Assembly (NCBI RefSeq): GCF_000226095.1
Contig: NC_016473.1
Location: 1,364,001-1,428,000, forward strand
From: Thermothelomyces thermophilus ATCC 42464
Taxonomy: Eukaryota; Ascomycota; Sordariomycetes; Sordariales; Chaetomiaceae
Length of the DNA: 64,000 bases
Direction of reading: 5' to 3'
A model generated the notes under the pieces. It made no database searches. It worked only from the letters and a program-made list of their open reading frames with translations, and was not told where the DNA came from. A program made the translations under genes and the position numbers. Of this stretch, positions 44,424-54,376 are shown piece by piece (positions within the stretch are counted from its first letter, which is position 1; each line of letters opens with the position of its first letter).

Positions 44424-45032
44424 ACGGGAGGGCGTTGGCGAAGAGAACGGCCTTTCGATGAAAGGCGGAAAACAAATCGGTGACATAGCGATAGAAATAT
44501 TTCGGTGGCAGAGGAAAAACAAGGCTCCGAACCTAGAGCCGTCGGAAAGGTTATTTTTGGTATTGTCGGAATATGCGGTTATGAACAGTCGCGCTCATGA
44601 CATGATATTGGAAGTAAATAGACTTCTGCTCCAATGCCTCGCTGCAATGCTGTGATACTGTGCCGTTGGCAATACGAGAATGGCATGACTATGGATGTGT
44701 TGCGGCTGGCTTCTCTTTGTCAGATCGAAGTCGTCACAAGTGCTCACTCGGTCCTTTCGAGGAACCCCACGCAACAAGCGGTTTAAGCATGTGGGGCTAG
44801 GATGCTTGCCGCACCTGCGCAGCGGCTTGCTTGGAGCTGCCACCTCGCATGAAGTGTGCGACGCCCTACTTAGGCAGCTCTTGCTAAGAAGAGCACAACA
44901 ACACCTCATCGAATCAACGAATCATTGGGCCAACGTCAGCAACCTTCTCGTATTGGTAACATTGCTGGACGCTTCGTCTATTGTATAACCAAATCTAGCT
45001 TCAGGTGAAGAAAAAAGCCAACTCGGTTCACG
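44424..45032. other. Intergenic region after transketolase
   Basis: 0.6 kb without a gene; 3' UTR of transketolase and 5' region of the coiled-coil gene. Nothing else noted. Confidence 0.5.
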
Positions 45033-47020
45033 ATGGACGAAGACAAGGCCAAGGCCGAGAAGGTCGCTGCGGCCAAGAAGAAGGTAGCTATCGCGCATCC
45101 TCGCTATCTGCTCGATATCTGACCCGGCGACGTACTTACCAACGCGGCAATGACCAGTTTGAGCAAATGAGGAAAGCAAAGGCCAAAAAGGCCGGAGCCA
45201 GCAGCAAGAAGGGAGGTGACGCCAAAGCCCCCGCCCCCGCCCCCCCCACCGAAGATGCTCCCCCGTCGCCAGCAGCCGCGGAGCCGACTGTGGCCGAAGC
45301 GCCCGAGAAGAAAGAAGAAGATGACGAAGAAAGGGGAAAAGAAGTAAAGGAAGAAGAGCCTCAAGAACAAGAGAAGACAACCGAGGAGTTCCCGTCCGTC
45401 CCAGAAGACGCGGCTGCCGAGTCGGCTCCCGTTACAACGCCCTCCCTAGCGCAGCAATCCAAGGCTCGGTCGACCTCGTTCAGGCAGGGGTCAGGCTCCC
45501 TCTCCAGCGGTGCACCGTTGTCGCCGGGTGCTGGTGCGGCAGGTCTGGGGCTGCTCAGCCCCGAGGGCGAGACGGCGCCGGATATCTACCGGAAGCATGT
45601 CCTGAGAATCGAAGAGCTAGAGAAGGAGAACAAGGCGTTGGCGAAGGAACTGAAGGACGCAGAGAAGCGCTGGCAGAAGGCCGAGGGGGAACTGGCAGAT
45701 CTCAGAGAAGGCGAGGGCACTGCTGCCGGAGGCGACCGGGGAGGGGAAGTAGAGAAGCTGGTACGTCTAGTCTCGACGCAAGCCTGCACGCCACCCCCCC
45801 TGCCTTTTCTTACATGCATACTGACGATATTTGCTCTTCTCGTTTTATTGTAGAAAAACGAGATCGCCGCTCTCCAGCGCCAAAACTCCCAGCTACAAGC
45901 CCAGCTCAGCCGCCGCCACGGCTCCTCCCCGTCTCTCTCCATGTCCTCCCCGCCGGCCACCAGCGAGCTGGAAGCGCAGCTCCGGAGCAAGTCCGTGACG
46001 ATCGAGAACATGGAACTCGAGATGTCGCGGCTGCGGGCGCAGGTGGAGCGGCTCTCGGTCTCGGCCTCCACGCCGTCGGAGCAGATCACGGCGCTCGAGG
46101 AGAAGCTCGCGCGGGCGGACAAGGCGGCGGGCCTTGCGCAGCGCGAGCTGCACGACCTCAAGATTGAGCTGGAGCAGGCGTCCAAGAAGGCGGTCAAGGA
46201 AGGGTCGGAGCGCGCGTCGGCCGAGACCAAGGCGCGCGCGCTCGAGCAGCAGGCCGCCGAGGCGGCCGCGGCGCGGGACGAGCTCGCCCGCAAGGCGGAG
46301 GCGCTCGAGAAGAAGGTGGCCACGCTCACGACGCTGCACAAGGAGCAGGACGGCCGCACCCAGGCCCTCCGCCGCGACAAGGAGCGCGCCGAGAAGGAGG
46401 CGGCCGAGCTGAGGGCCAAGCTGGACAAGGCTGAGGCCGAGATCCTGCGGCTGCGCAAGAAGGACGCGGCCGAAGGCGGCGGCGACGACGACGGCGTGGA
46501 CGAACTGGAGGACGAGGAGCGGCAGAGGCTGGAGAAGAGGATCCGGGAGCTCGAGGCCGAGAACACGGACCTGAGGAGGGGCGTCTGGAGGGAGAAGCGA
46601 CGGCAGATGCAGGTCGGGCCGGACGAGGACGTCGTCGCCGCCGCCGCCGCCGCGGCTGCCGGCGGTGCTGCCGGGGGCGCGTTCGAGACGGTCGATCTCG
46701 GCGGGGCATCGGCGCCGCCGGCCAGGAAGAGCGCAGCGGGGCTGGGCGAGTTCCTTGCCAGCGGGTTGAACGCGTTGACTGGCGCCGCTGGCGGCGGCCA
46801 CGGGTACGGACACGGTCACGACGACGGGCTGCTGGAGGATGACGACATGGAGTTTGACGAGGAGGCGTTCCGGCGGGCGCAGGAAGAGGAGCAGAAGCAG
46901 AGGATCGAGAGGATCAAGGAGATCAAGAGGTCGTTGAAGAACTGGGAGGGCTGGAGGCTCGACCTGGTGGAGAACCGGAGGGGCGGTGGTGAAGGGATCG
47001 GGGAGATCTTTGAGGTGTGA
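45033..47020 (+). CDS. Coiled-coil protein, possibly a golgin-like tether
   Basis: Exons 45033-45083, 45158-45760 and 45854-47020 (51 + 603 + 1167 nt) give 606 residues. The N-terminus MDEDKAKAEKVAAAKKKFEQ is basic-helical; an Ala/Pro/Glu-rich disordered part follows to about residue 150. From about 175 to 400 there are almost continuous heptads (KHVLRIEELEKENKALAKEL; NMELEMSRLRAQVERL; LEKKVATLTTLHKEQDGR). Then come a Gly/Ala-rich linker and a conserved-looking C-terminus, FRRAQEEEQKQRIERIKEI with NWEGWRLDLVENR. Fungal proteins of this layout are usually annotated as M-protein-repeat or TMF/golgin-like; a Golgi tether role is an inference from architecture. No GRIP domain or membrane segment is visible. 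Other long coiled-coil roles (cytoskeletal, nuclear-pore) are possible. Confidence 0.75.
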
Positions 47021-48238
47021 GAGGGTGTGTGAGCAGCCATCCATTGATATATGTGATTGATAAGGGTGAAGGTTCATAGGAAGGGACGCCCGTGTCAAAG
47101 GAATCAGGATCATCTTTTTTTGCGCACCATCTGACTGAAAGATGGTTTGGATGCTTCCGTTGGCCCGTATACTTTGATTTGGCTCATTGTGGTTGTCATG
47201 ATGAATTGAAATACTAAACTCGGTCGACAATGGCAGGCAAAGACACAAGATGGAACATTCCTACACCAAACCTCTTTGATGGGTGATTTTCATGGTACGA
47301 TGGCAACAGCTAAGGTAGCCCGATGGCAGCCTGGAACATGAGAGTAATAACGTGCCTTCTCCCGGGCACTTCCATTCCATGAAGTGTGCCTAAGGAATCG
47401 TATCGACGTAGCAAGCAGTATCACCCATCATTTCATAGGAAATAAGCCCATTTTGAATTTCACGGTTCTTCGTTTTTTCTCTTGCCGTTTCCAGTCTCCA
47501 ATTCCCACTTCTCTTACCAAAGGCTTTTGTTCCATCATCGCATTCCTTCTTAAGCTCATAATTCCTTAGCTTCAACAGCCGACTTCTTCCTCCAGACTTC
47601 CTTCAACCATCTCCGCCTGATCAGAAAGCATCTACTCTATCAGTCTCTTCAAGGCAAAGTTGCCTGATCCGAAGCAATCCTCCCTCCACCTTTCATATCT
47701 CTCTGGCGAGGAAAGCACCCGTTTGCCCAACCGAGGGCGACCAGCTATTGGAAATATCGAAACGCAAGTCCCCTTCTCTACGGCTTATTTTTCCGTTGCA
47801 CTCTCGCTTCCCCCTCTTCCCGCATCTCCCTCTTCATTTCTGCGGAACTCTTACTCCCAACGCACAAGAGAGTGTGACCCTCTTCAGTCAGTTATCCTTC
47901 ATCTCAGGTCGCCCTACTTTCCTGCTACACCGCGCGATCGTCTACTTCATCTGAAGTGAAATCGCGGTTCTCGCGAGCCACGAAGTGACCGAAGACCAAG
48001 CAGTTCTAATCCTCAAAATCTTGCATCTCCCATCGGGTCTAACCGAAAACCCAGGTTAGCATTCATCCCTCAAAAGGCCCAAATTTACATTCGGATTCTA
48101 ACCCGGAGAACCAAGAAATAAAACCGCAGAGTCAGACATTCCAGCTCTTAAGAATCAGGCAAGTCGACAGAAAAGTAACACGAAAACGTTCCCAAGAGTT
48201 CGAGCTTCGCCAACCAAAAAGGAGGACACACTACGACA
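47021..48238. other. 1.2-kb intergenic region
   Basis: No gene supported. From about 47455 to 48010 it is pyrimidine-rich (many CTTCC and TCTCC blocks), suggesting a long promoter or 5' UTR for the next gene. Nothing else recognised. Confidence 0.5.
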
Positions 48239-49402
48239 ATGGCCCCTGCTGGTGCTGGTTCAAAAGTCTCTGGCCCACTGTCAACCCTAAACAAACCTCG
48301 TTTGTTGAAGATTCAGAAGTTCGTTCCCCCGCCTTCTCGCAGAGCAGAAGTGATGTGGAGCTTCCCGGCAAGCAACCAGCAGCGAGCAACGATAATGCAG
48401 GATGAGGAATTGGCGGAGGAAGAAGACCCACAGAACAGTGAGACACAGGACGAAGAAATGGAGGACGAGAATTCAGAGGACGAGGATGCAGAGGACGAAG
48501 ATGCAGAGGACGAGAGTATCGAGATCGAGGATACATGGACCGAGGATGCAGAGGACGTCAGCTTCGCAGCCGGACAGTCAACCACCGACAAATCTCTGGG
48601 CGCTGTGCAATCGTCGAGAGAAGAGCCCGCTGGACGGCCGTTGGGAGCCGGTTCTCCATGGCCCAACCGGCCATCCAGAAGAACGATCCTTCAGCTCGCA
48701 CAGTGCACCGGGCTTGACAACAAAACGAACCGAGGCCTGCTCCCCGATCCGACAGCGAGAGATGTCATCGTCAATGGGTTGGCCTCGGTCCGGTTCCTCG
48801 AACACGTCGGCCAGTCCCCAGTCAATCCCGATGACATTGGGGTGGACTCGGCAGGCCGGCTCTTCAAGGTCTCGACTTCCTATGACAATAACTATCGCGC
48901 CGACTTTTGCGACATGGTTGCAGACCTTGAAAAACGCGTGAGACATGGCAAGATTGAAGATCAGATGAAGGCCTACCTTAGCGCCATGGACGCCTGCGGG
49001 GACAACGAATACGGCACAGATGACCTGACCGGCAAGCTGGGGTGTCTCGTTAGTGACGTGTTGCGGAATAAGGACTTCAGCGTTCCGATCCTCGAGAGGG
49101 TTGTGGCCGAGTGCGAGAAAGTGGTGGCGAGCCTGGACGAGACATTGTCCCTGTTCGTCGCTGTGAAGCAGGACCTGCTTGAGACCGGGTCGACCAGTCT
49201 GAAGAGGTTGAACCGGCTGTGGGAGAACAAATGGCTCGCCCAAACCCACTCTGACCTGTTGGACGTGAACACGCAGGAAGACGTGGACAGTCTGCGCCAA
49301 GCATTGACCCGAATCACCCTGTGTTATTATGGACCCCTTGGACACGCACAGGAGCTGATGAGGAACTTGAAACTAGAAATTCATGAGGCTTCATGGGACT
49401 GA
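48239..49402 (+). CDS. Unknown protein with acidic repeat region
   Basis: No family recognised. Single exon of 387 residues, start in CACTACGACAATGG context. The N-terminal 50 residues are basic and Pro-rich; about residues 54-105 are almost wholly Glu/Asp with repeated EDEDAED units, produced by a GAG-GAC-GAGGATGCA repeat. After a disordered linker the C-terminal 230 residues (from about ILQLAQCTGLDNKT) look folded and largely helical: VADLEKRVRHGKIEDQMKAY, LGCLVSDVLRNKDFSVPIL, LSLFVAVKQDLLETG. No membrane segment or catalytic motif is seen. The open frame length and normal codon use support a real gene; it may be lineage-restricted. An intron near either end cannot be excluded. Confidence 0.65.
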   Translation: MAPAGAGSKVSGPLSTLNKPRLLKIQKFVPPPSRRAEVMWSFPASNQQRATIMQDEELAEEEDPQNSETQDEEMEDENSEDEDAEDEDAEDESIEIEDTWTEDAEDVSFAAGQSTTDKSLGAVQSSREEPAGRPLGAGSPWPNRPSRRTILQLAQCTGLDNKTNRGLLPDPTARDVIVNGLASVRFLEHVGQSPVNPDDIGVDSAGRLFKVSTSYDNNYRADFCDMVADLEKRVRHGKIEDQMKAYLSAMDACGDNEYGTDDLTGKLGCLVSDVLRNKDFSVPILERVVAECEKVVASLDETLSLFVAVKQDLLETGSTSLKRLNRLWENKWLAQTHSDLLDVNTQEDVDSLRQALTRITLCYYGPLGHAQELMRNLKLEIHEASWD

Positions 49403-50021
49403 CAAGAAGTTCCCGATAGGCCTAGCCAAATGGAGTTGCGAGGCTGGCTGGGCATGCAGCCTCGTAATTGAGGGGCAAGAGGGTAGCGGTGCCAGGTGTT
49501 GACGGACCCGGGGCGGCCGAGGCTTTACAACTACCGAAGGGTAACTTGGTGAGAGAAAGCTGGCGTTTGGCTCTCGAGTGGGCAGAGACACAGATCTATT
49601 ATTCTTCTACGGTCGGAGATGCGGGACACAGCGGTGCCTTTGGCACGAAGACGGGGACTAGGAACGCTGAATGAGGGCTGAGAACACGGCCAATCTGCCA
49701 TTTATCCCCCTTGTTTTTTTTTCTTCTCACTCTCCACACCTCCAAGCACTCGATGAGTTACTCACCACTAAGAGGCTTGATTTTGTTCTCTCTGCGTTGC
49801 GTAGATTTAATATACGGCGCGATCTGTTCCCCCGTACCAAGGACTCCGTCAACCGACGTCAAGAAGAACTACTGCACGCCGTCCTATCTTGCCCTCTTGC
49901 TCACGCTTTAGAAATAGCGGGATTCACGTGCACTGCCGTGACGTAGCTCCTCGTAATAAGCGTAGTGTGTCCTCCTACCTCCCCATTAAGAAGAACCCAA
50001 CGTCTCTGACCCGAGAGCGAG
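49403..50021. other. Convergent 3' intergenic region
   Basis: 0.6 kb between the 3' ends of the unknown acidic-protein gene and the thioesterase-like gene. No gene, repeat or named element is recognised. Confidence 0.5.
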
Positions 50022-50987
50022 CTAACGCTGCCACACGTTCCTCAACCTCTCGGCAAAGAAGCGCATCATGGGCAGGGCCTCGTCGCGGTTGCGCGGCATC
50101 CCGTCGTCGGTCCTCTTCCACCGGACGACCTTGACGTCCTCAAACTCCCTCTCGAGCAGCTCCACGGCGTCCTCGTCGACCGCCTCGCTCTCGCGGCCGC
50201 AGCAGACCAGCACGGGAGTCTTGGACTTGCCCAGCCCGCCGACGGTCGGCACCATGGACACGGGCAGCGCCCCGCCGATGGCGACGACCCCCTTGAACGC
50301 CATTCCATTTCCGTATCCGTTGCCCTGCCCGGCGGCGGCCGCGGCACCCGTCGTGGTGGCGACGACCTCCACGACGCGGTCCCCGGCGCGGAGGGCGCTG
50401 GCCAGCCCCAGGGCGAACGAGGCGCCCTGGCCGAACCCGAACAGCATCAGGTCCCCGGCCGCCCACCCGCACCTGCGCACCAGCACCTCCCCGATCAGCC
50501 GGTCGACGACCCAGGCGCGGGCGCGGTCGAAGCCCGGGTCCGGGTCGACGCCGTCGCCGTCCCGGGAGAAGACGAGGTCGTCGCCCCAGTGGTACCCCGC
50601 CCGCGCCCGCGCCCGCGCCCGCGCGCGGCCGCCGTCCGGGTCCGGGTCGTCGTCGTCGTCCGCGGGGAGGAGGGCGGGCGGGAGCGGGGCGGTGCCGCGG
50701 ACGGCGATGGCCAGCACCCCCGGGAGGGCCAGGTTGCGGGCGAAGGCGGCAAAGGCGGCCTCGGTGTCGCCCAGGCCGTGGAAGAGGAGCAGGATCGAGG
50801 TGGTGGACTCGGGCGGGTTGGGGTAGACCAGCGAGATGGGGTCGTCGTCTGGTTGGCCTCCTCCTTTTCCTTGTTGTTGTTGCTGTTGCTGCTGTTGCTG
50901 TTGTTGTTGTCGTCGACCTTGGTAGGTGGGGTGCGACGGGAGGATGGAGGCAAAGTCCTCCTTGGTGGGGATGCGTGTTGGCGGCAT
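50022..50987 (-). CDS. Acyl-protein-thioesterase-fold protein lacking the usual catalytic Ser
   Basis: Member of the phospholipase/carboxylesterase (Abhydrolase_2) group, whose active members cleave thioesters or lysophospholipids. Single exon, 321 residues. LLLFHGLGDTEAAFAAFARNL is the family's oxyanion and first-strand block. At the nucleophile elbow, where active members have GFSQG, the sequence reads LMLFGFGQGASFALGLA: the serine codon is a glycine codon (GGC, around 50429). The expected C-terminal GHxx motif is also missing; DGMPRNRDEALPMM stands there. TPVLVCCGRESEAVD covers the acidic residue region. An Ala/Arg and Asp/Pro-rich insertion (about 100-130) and an N-terminal Gln run come from simple repeats. 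It may be a non-catalytic relative or use other residues. No frame damage is visible. Confidence 0.82.
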   Translation of the reverse strand: MPPTRIPTKEDFASILPSHPTYQGRRQQQQQQQQQQQQQGKGGGQPDDDPISLVYPNPPESTTSILLLFHGLGDTEAAFAAFARNLALPGVLAIAVRGTAPLPPALLPADDDDDPDPDGGRARARARARAGYHWGDDLVFSRDGDGVDPDPGFDRARAWVVDRLIGEVLVRRCGWAAGDLMLFGFGQGASFALGLASALRAGDRVVEVVATTTGAAAAAGQGNGYGNGMAFKGVVAIGGALPVSMVPTVGGLGKSKTPVLVCCGRESEAVDEDAVELLEREFEDVKVVRWKRTDDGMPRNRDEALPMMRFFAERLRNVWQR

Positions 50988-51488
50988 GGTTTTAAATGTT
51001 ATGTCTTTGTTTTTTTTCTTTATTTTTTATTTTGTTTTATTTCTATTTTTTATTTTTGTTTTTGCAGGTATGCTTCAGATGGGAATGGTGCTGTGTTTTA
51101 TCGAATGTACAGTAGGTACATCATGATCCGTCATTACGAGGCAATGGATCTTGGTAGAAGAAGGAAAGTTGACTGAAGTGGGGTGTGCCGGCTTGGCAAC
51201 CGGTCCCACTGCCGGATGGGCCCGCTCTGGCCCGGTCGAAAAAGTGGGGAGCATCGGATGGCTGCTCCGGTGGACTCGTGCGGGACTTCGCGTGTACGGG
51301 CGTCTGGCGGGAGAGCCAAGTAGGCGCTGGTTGATACTTTCCTATCCATGCAGTTGACTCTCAAAACAACCCCCCCCCAACAATGTGGCATGAAAACACC
51401 AAGAAAAGGAATCCCAAGAAACAACAAGACAAGATACCCGGCCCCATGACTCGATCAAAACGCAAACGCCCTACTCCCAGATAATGCT
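50988..51488. other. Intergenic with T-rich tract
   Basis: A strongly T-rich tract at 51001-51066 lies just upstream (on the minus strand, A-rich) of the thioesterase-like start. No gene is seen. Confidence 0.5.
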
Positions 51489-53465
51489 TCATGCCCTCCT
51501 CCTCATATCCCCGCCCTCGTCTCTCGTCCTCAGCTTGGATGGCCCCGGTGCCATCTGTGACCACCTCCCCTTCGCATCCCACGTTCCCGCCCGGGTGTAG
51601 TCCCCCCTCTGGCTGCCTTGCATCCACGCAAACCGGAAGTACTCATTCATGTTCGAATCCTCCGCATCCCTTACCCACGTGACGTTGGAGACGTCGGTCC
51701 CGTCGCCGTCATCAAAGTACTTTCTGAACCTTTCCACGTCGTTCACGAGCACGCTGATGCCGTCGTACGCGGCCGGCGGCGGGTCCCACGAGAAGGTGAT
51801 GCTGCTGTTGCCCACAATGACGGGCGGGCGGATGGACGGGAGGGGCGAGTCCAGGGGCGCGTCGCCGCGGAGGGCGTAGTCGGTCTGCAGGATCGGATCG
51901 AACCCCCAGCGGGCGATGCCGTTGACGAAGAGGCCGACGAGCAGGCCCTGGTAAAGGAGAGACGGGCGGATCTGGATGGCGGTGCCGGGCAGGAGGAGGA
52001 GGGCAAGCACGTAGTGGTGGACGCGCAGGTTGAGGTCCGGCAGGGCGGCGCAGATGATGATGCCGAGGGCGAGGAGGCCGTAGAGCTCGAGGTTGCGCAC
52101 CAGACGGCCTTCTTGGCGGAAGAACCAGACTTGGGCCGACGCGATGACGAGGATGATGATGATGATGACGGCCAAGGCGGCCCGCGCGCCGGGCTGTTGG
52201 TTGAGGTCGTGGGGCGTGAGGCGCTGTATGGGGATGAAGTCGAGCGTGTGGTTGGTCAGGGCGCCGACCCAGGCGGCGCCGAGCCAGAGGATCGTCTTCT
52301 CGATCTGAGCCGTGAGGCCCTTGAGCGTCCGCCTGACGCCCATCTTGTCGTACATGACCCATGCGACGAACATGGCGGGGAGAAACCTCCCGATCTCGAT
52401 CGAGAAGAGGCTAGCTATGTTCGAATGGTTGGGGGTATCGGTGGCCATGCCGACGGTCCAGAAGAGGACGGTAAAGACGGGGAAGAAGAAGAGGGCCGGC
52501 GAAGTGACAAAGACAGAGAAGACGGCGGTGAAGACGACCGATATGGAGAGCAAGGACCAGATCACGTCGCGGGCGTCGCACTGGATGCCCGGCTCGAAGG
52601 CGAAGGAGAGCGGGAAGTACGAGTCGAAGGCGATGCTTGTGATGCCGTTCCTCGTCGTGCTGTTGTACCGGGCCCCGCGTCCGATCAACCGGACCACGCC
52701 GCACCCGCCATTGGCATTGGAGATGGCGCCCGCATGGATGGCGGAGCCGCAGATGTACGAGTCGCCACGGTACACCGCGGTCCCGTTGCCTGCCTCGGGG
52801 GGACCGCCGATGACGAGCGGCCGGTAGATGATCTCCTGGTCCCCGACGGCGCGCGGGTTCAGCACGTGGTAGCTGGCGCAGTTTGCCGGGCACCGGAACG
52901 GGAACCCGCCGTCGGTAAAAGGCCGGCAGTCCACGCCGTCGACGCCGCAGCCGTTGCCCGAGACCCAGTAGGTAGACCCGCAGCCTATCTGGGTGGGCGT
53001 ACCCCAGTCGGGGATCTCGGCCGCTATGAGACCCTGGCGCATGACCAAGGCGAAGGTGAGAAGCCATACGCCCCAGAAGCCGAAGACGGCGAGAACCTTG
53101 TGGCGCTTACGCGGCAGGTACATGTCGAGTAGCACGATCGGGGCGTACTGGACCTGGGGCAGGAGAGGGTCGATCCGGTAGCGTCCCGGATGTGAAGGAC
53201 CGCGCGCCCACTTGGCGGTGGCCTTGATGATGCGGCGGACGGGATACGGCACCCACTTGAAGCGCTTCCACGAGCCCGCATCCTGGATGAAGCGCGGGGT
53301 CGGGGGCCTGCTGTCCTGCTCGAGGCCTTCGACCCGCGGGGCATCACGAATTGGCGCATCGGGATGGTCAGCGCCGACGACGGTCACGGTGACGTCCGAG
53401 ATGGCCGCATCGTGGCTCTCGTGGTCACTGGATTGAACTTGGACTTGGGCGGTCGTTTCGCGCAT
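51489..53465 (-). CDS. LCCL-domain multi-pass membrane protein
   Basis: Fungal LCCL-domain protein, function unknown. Single exon, 658 residues. The cytosolic N-terminus is about 110 residues and has a Pro/Thr/basic stretch. Membrane segment 1 is VLAVFGFWGVWLLTFALVM. An outer LCCL domain follows at about residues 155-295, with cysteines in IGCGSTYWVSGNGCGVDGVDC and FRCPANCASY, then the hallmark YRGDSYICGSAIHAG...GGCGVVRL. After it come about eight hydrophobic segments, among them SLLSISVVFTAVFSVFV, FFFPVFTVLFWTVGMA and ALAVIIIIILVIASAQVWFF. A C-terminal domain contains FSWDPPPAAYDGISVLVNDVERF, resembling a fibronectin-like strand pair, and ends with a basic tail. The layout implies an LCCL domain in the lumen or outside. 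There are no nearby partners to suggest a role. Confidence 0.9.
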   Translation of the reverse strand: MRETTAQVQVQSSDHESHDAAISDVTVTVVGADHPDAPIRDAPRVEGLEQDSRPPTPRFIQDAGSWKRFKWVPYPVRRIIKATAKWARGPSHPGRYRIDPLLPQVQYAPIVLLDMYLPRKRHKVLAVFGFWGVWLLTFALVMRQGLIAAEIPDWGTPTQIGCGSTYWVSGNGCGVDGVDCRPFTDGGFPFRCPANCASYHVLNPRAVGDQEIIYRPLVIGGPPEAGNGTAVYRGDSYICGSAIHAGAISNANGGCGVVRLIGRGARYNSTTRNGITSIAFDSYFPLSFAFEPGIQCDARDVIWSLLSISVVFTAVFSVFVTSPALFFFPVFTVLFWTVGMATDTPNHSNIASLFSIEIGRFLPAMFVAWVMYDKMGVRRTLKGLTAQIEKTILWLGAAWVGALTNHTLDFIPIQRLTPHDLNQQPGARAALAVIIIIILVIASAQVWFFRQEGRLVRNLELYGLLALGIIICAALPDLNLRVHHYVLALLLLPGTAIQIRPSLLYQGLLVGLFVNGIARWGFDPILQTDYALRGDAPLDSPLPSIRPPVIVGNSSITFSWDPPPAAYDGISVLVNDVERFRKYFDDGDGTDVSNVTWVRDAEDSNMNEYFRFAWMQGSQRGDYTRAGTWDAKGRWSQMAPGPSKLRTRDEGGDMRRRA

Positions 53466-54376
53466 GATCGGTGGTGGGGTGGAAACTCAATTCGGATCTG
53501 GGAAGGGTCGGGGTCGATCTCGATCGAGCTCGGGTGTGACAAGAAATTGGTATTGGTAGGGCGACCCGGCGGGGAAGGGAGAAATTATCGGCCCAGAGGA
53601 CGCCTAACCATGCCGTATCTCGGAAGCAGAGGCAAAAACCGAGCTGCAATCCTCTGGGGAGAGCAGGGCAGGCGGATAGTAAGATATTTGCGAGATGCGA
53701 AAGGTGCCTGCCTTGCCTTGGTCGCAGGATGGAGCTCGGTGCATAAGCCGGCGGCCAAGGCGGGAGGGCGCAGCACGGGCATCCCATCCCTGTTGTCGGT
53801 ACCTGAGGCCGCTGAAACCCAGCCCTGCCAATGGAGAGCGGCTCGGGGCGGGGCAACAACTACAGACGGTAAGGGTGGGGTCTGGCCCAAGCACCTAGTG
53901 TAGGCCAATCACCAAAATAAAGGGCAGAAGACCATACAAAGGATCATCGTGCATACTCCATACTGGCTTGGGCGAATTGAGGCTCTCGCTTGGTTGATAC
54001 AGGGCACCTATTTGGTACTCGCTACATCAGAAGTATGGCATTCCTAACAATAGGACGGCTAGACATTGCATTCGTCGAAAAAAATTCCAAGTAGAAATTC
54101 TGACTTTCTGTGTTCTCTCGTTTTTCTTACTCTCTCGTTTTTTTTTTTTTTTTTTTTTTGCCACATAATCGACCTGAAGTTCAACCTGAAAATCGGGCTT
54201 GGTGGGTCCTGGCCGCCTATCGGCGCAGGGCTTTTAACACGCTAACCAAGTGAAAGAACCAAGTGCCCCGAGCCGTCTGAAATCTGCGCTGCACCCACCG
54301 AGCCGGATTGATGAATCAGCGAGCCCCTGATGAGCGACCCAGGGCTTGAGTGATCGGCACATCAGCACATGGCAAC
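53466..54376. other. Divergent region, LCCL gene / QTRT2-like gene
   Basis: 0.9 kb without a supported gene; it contains a 22-nt T run at 54138-54159. It must hold the promoters of both flanking genes. Confidence 0.5.

Noticed and set aside
42564-44522. 652-codon antisense open frame opposite transketolase
   Set aside because: It mirrors the GC-rich codon bias of a highly expressed gene (no TTA, CTA or TCA codons in one frame). It has low-complexity Leu/Val/Gly/Asp composition and no family motif.
51618-53132. 504-codon plus-strand frame opposite the LCCL gene
   Set aside because: Charged, repetitive shadow composition; the opposite strand encodes a recognisable LCCL domain.
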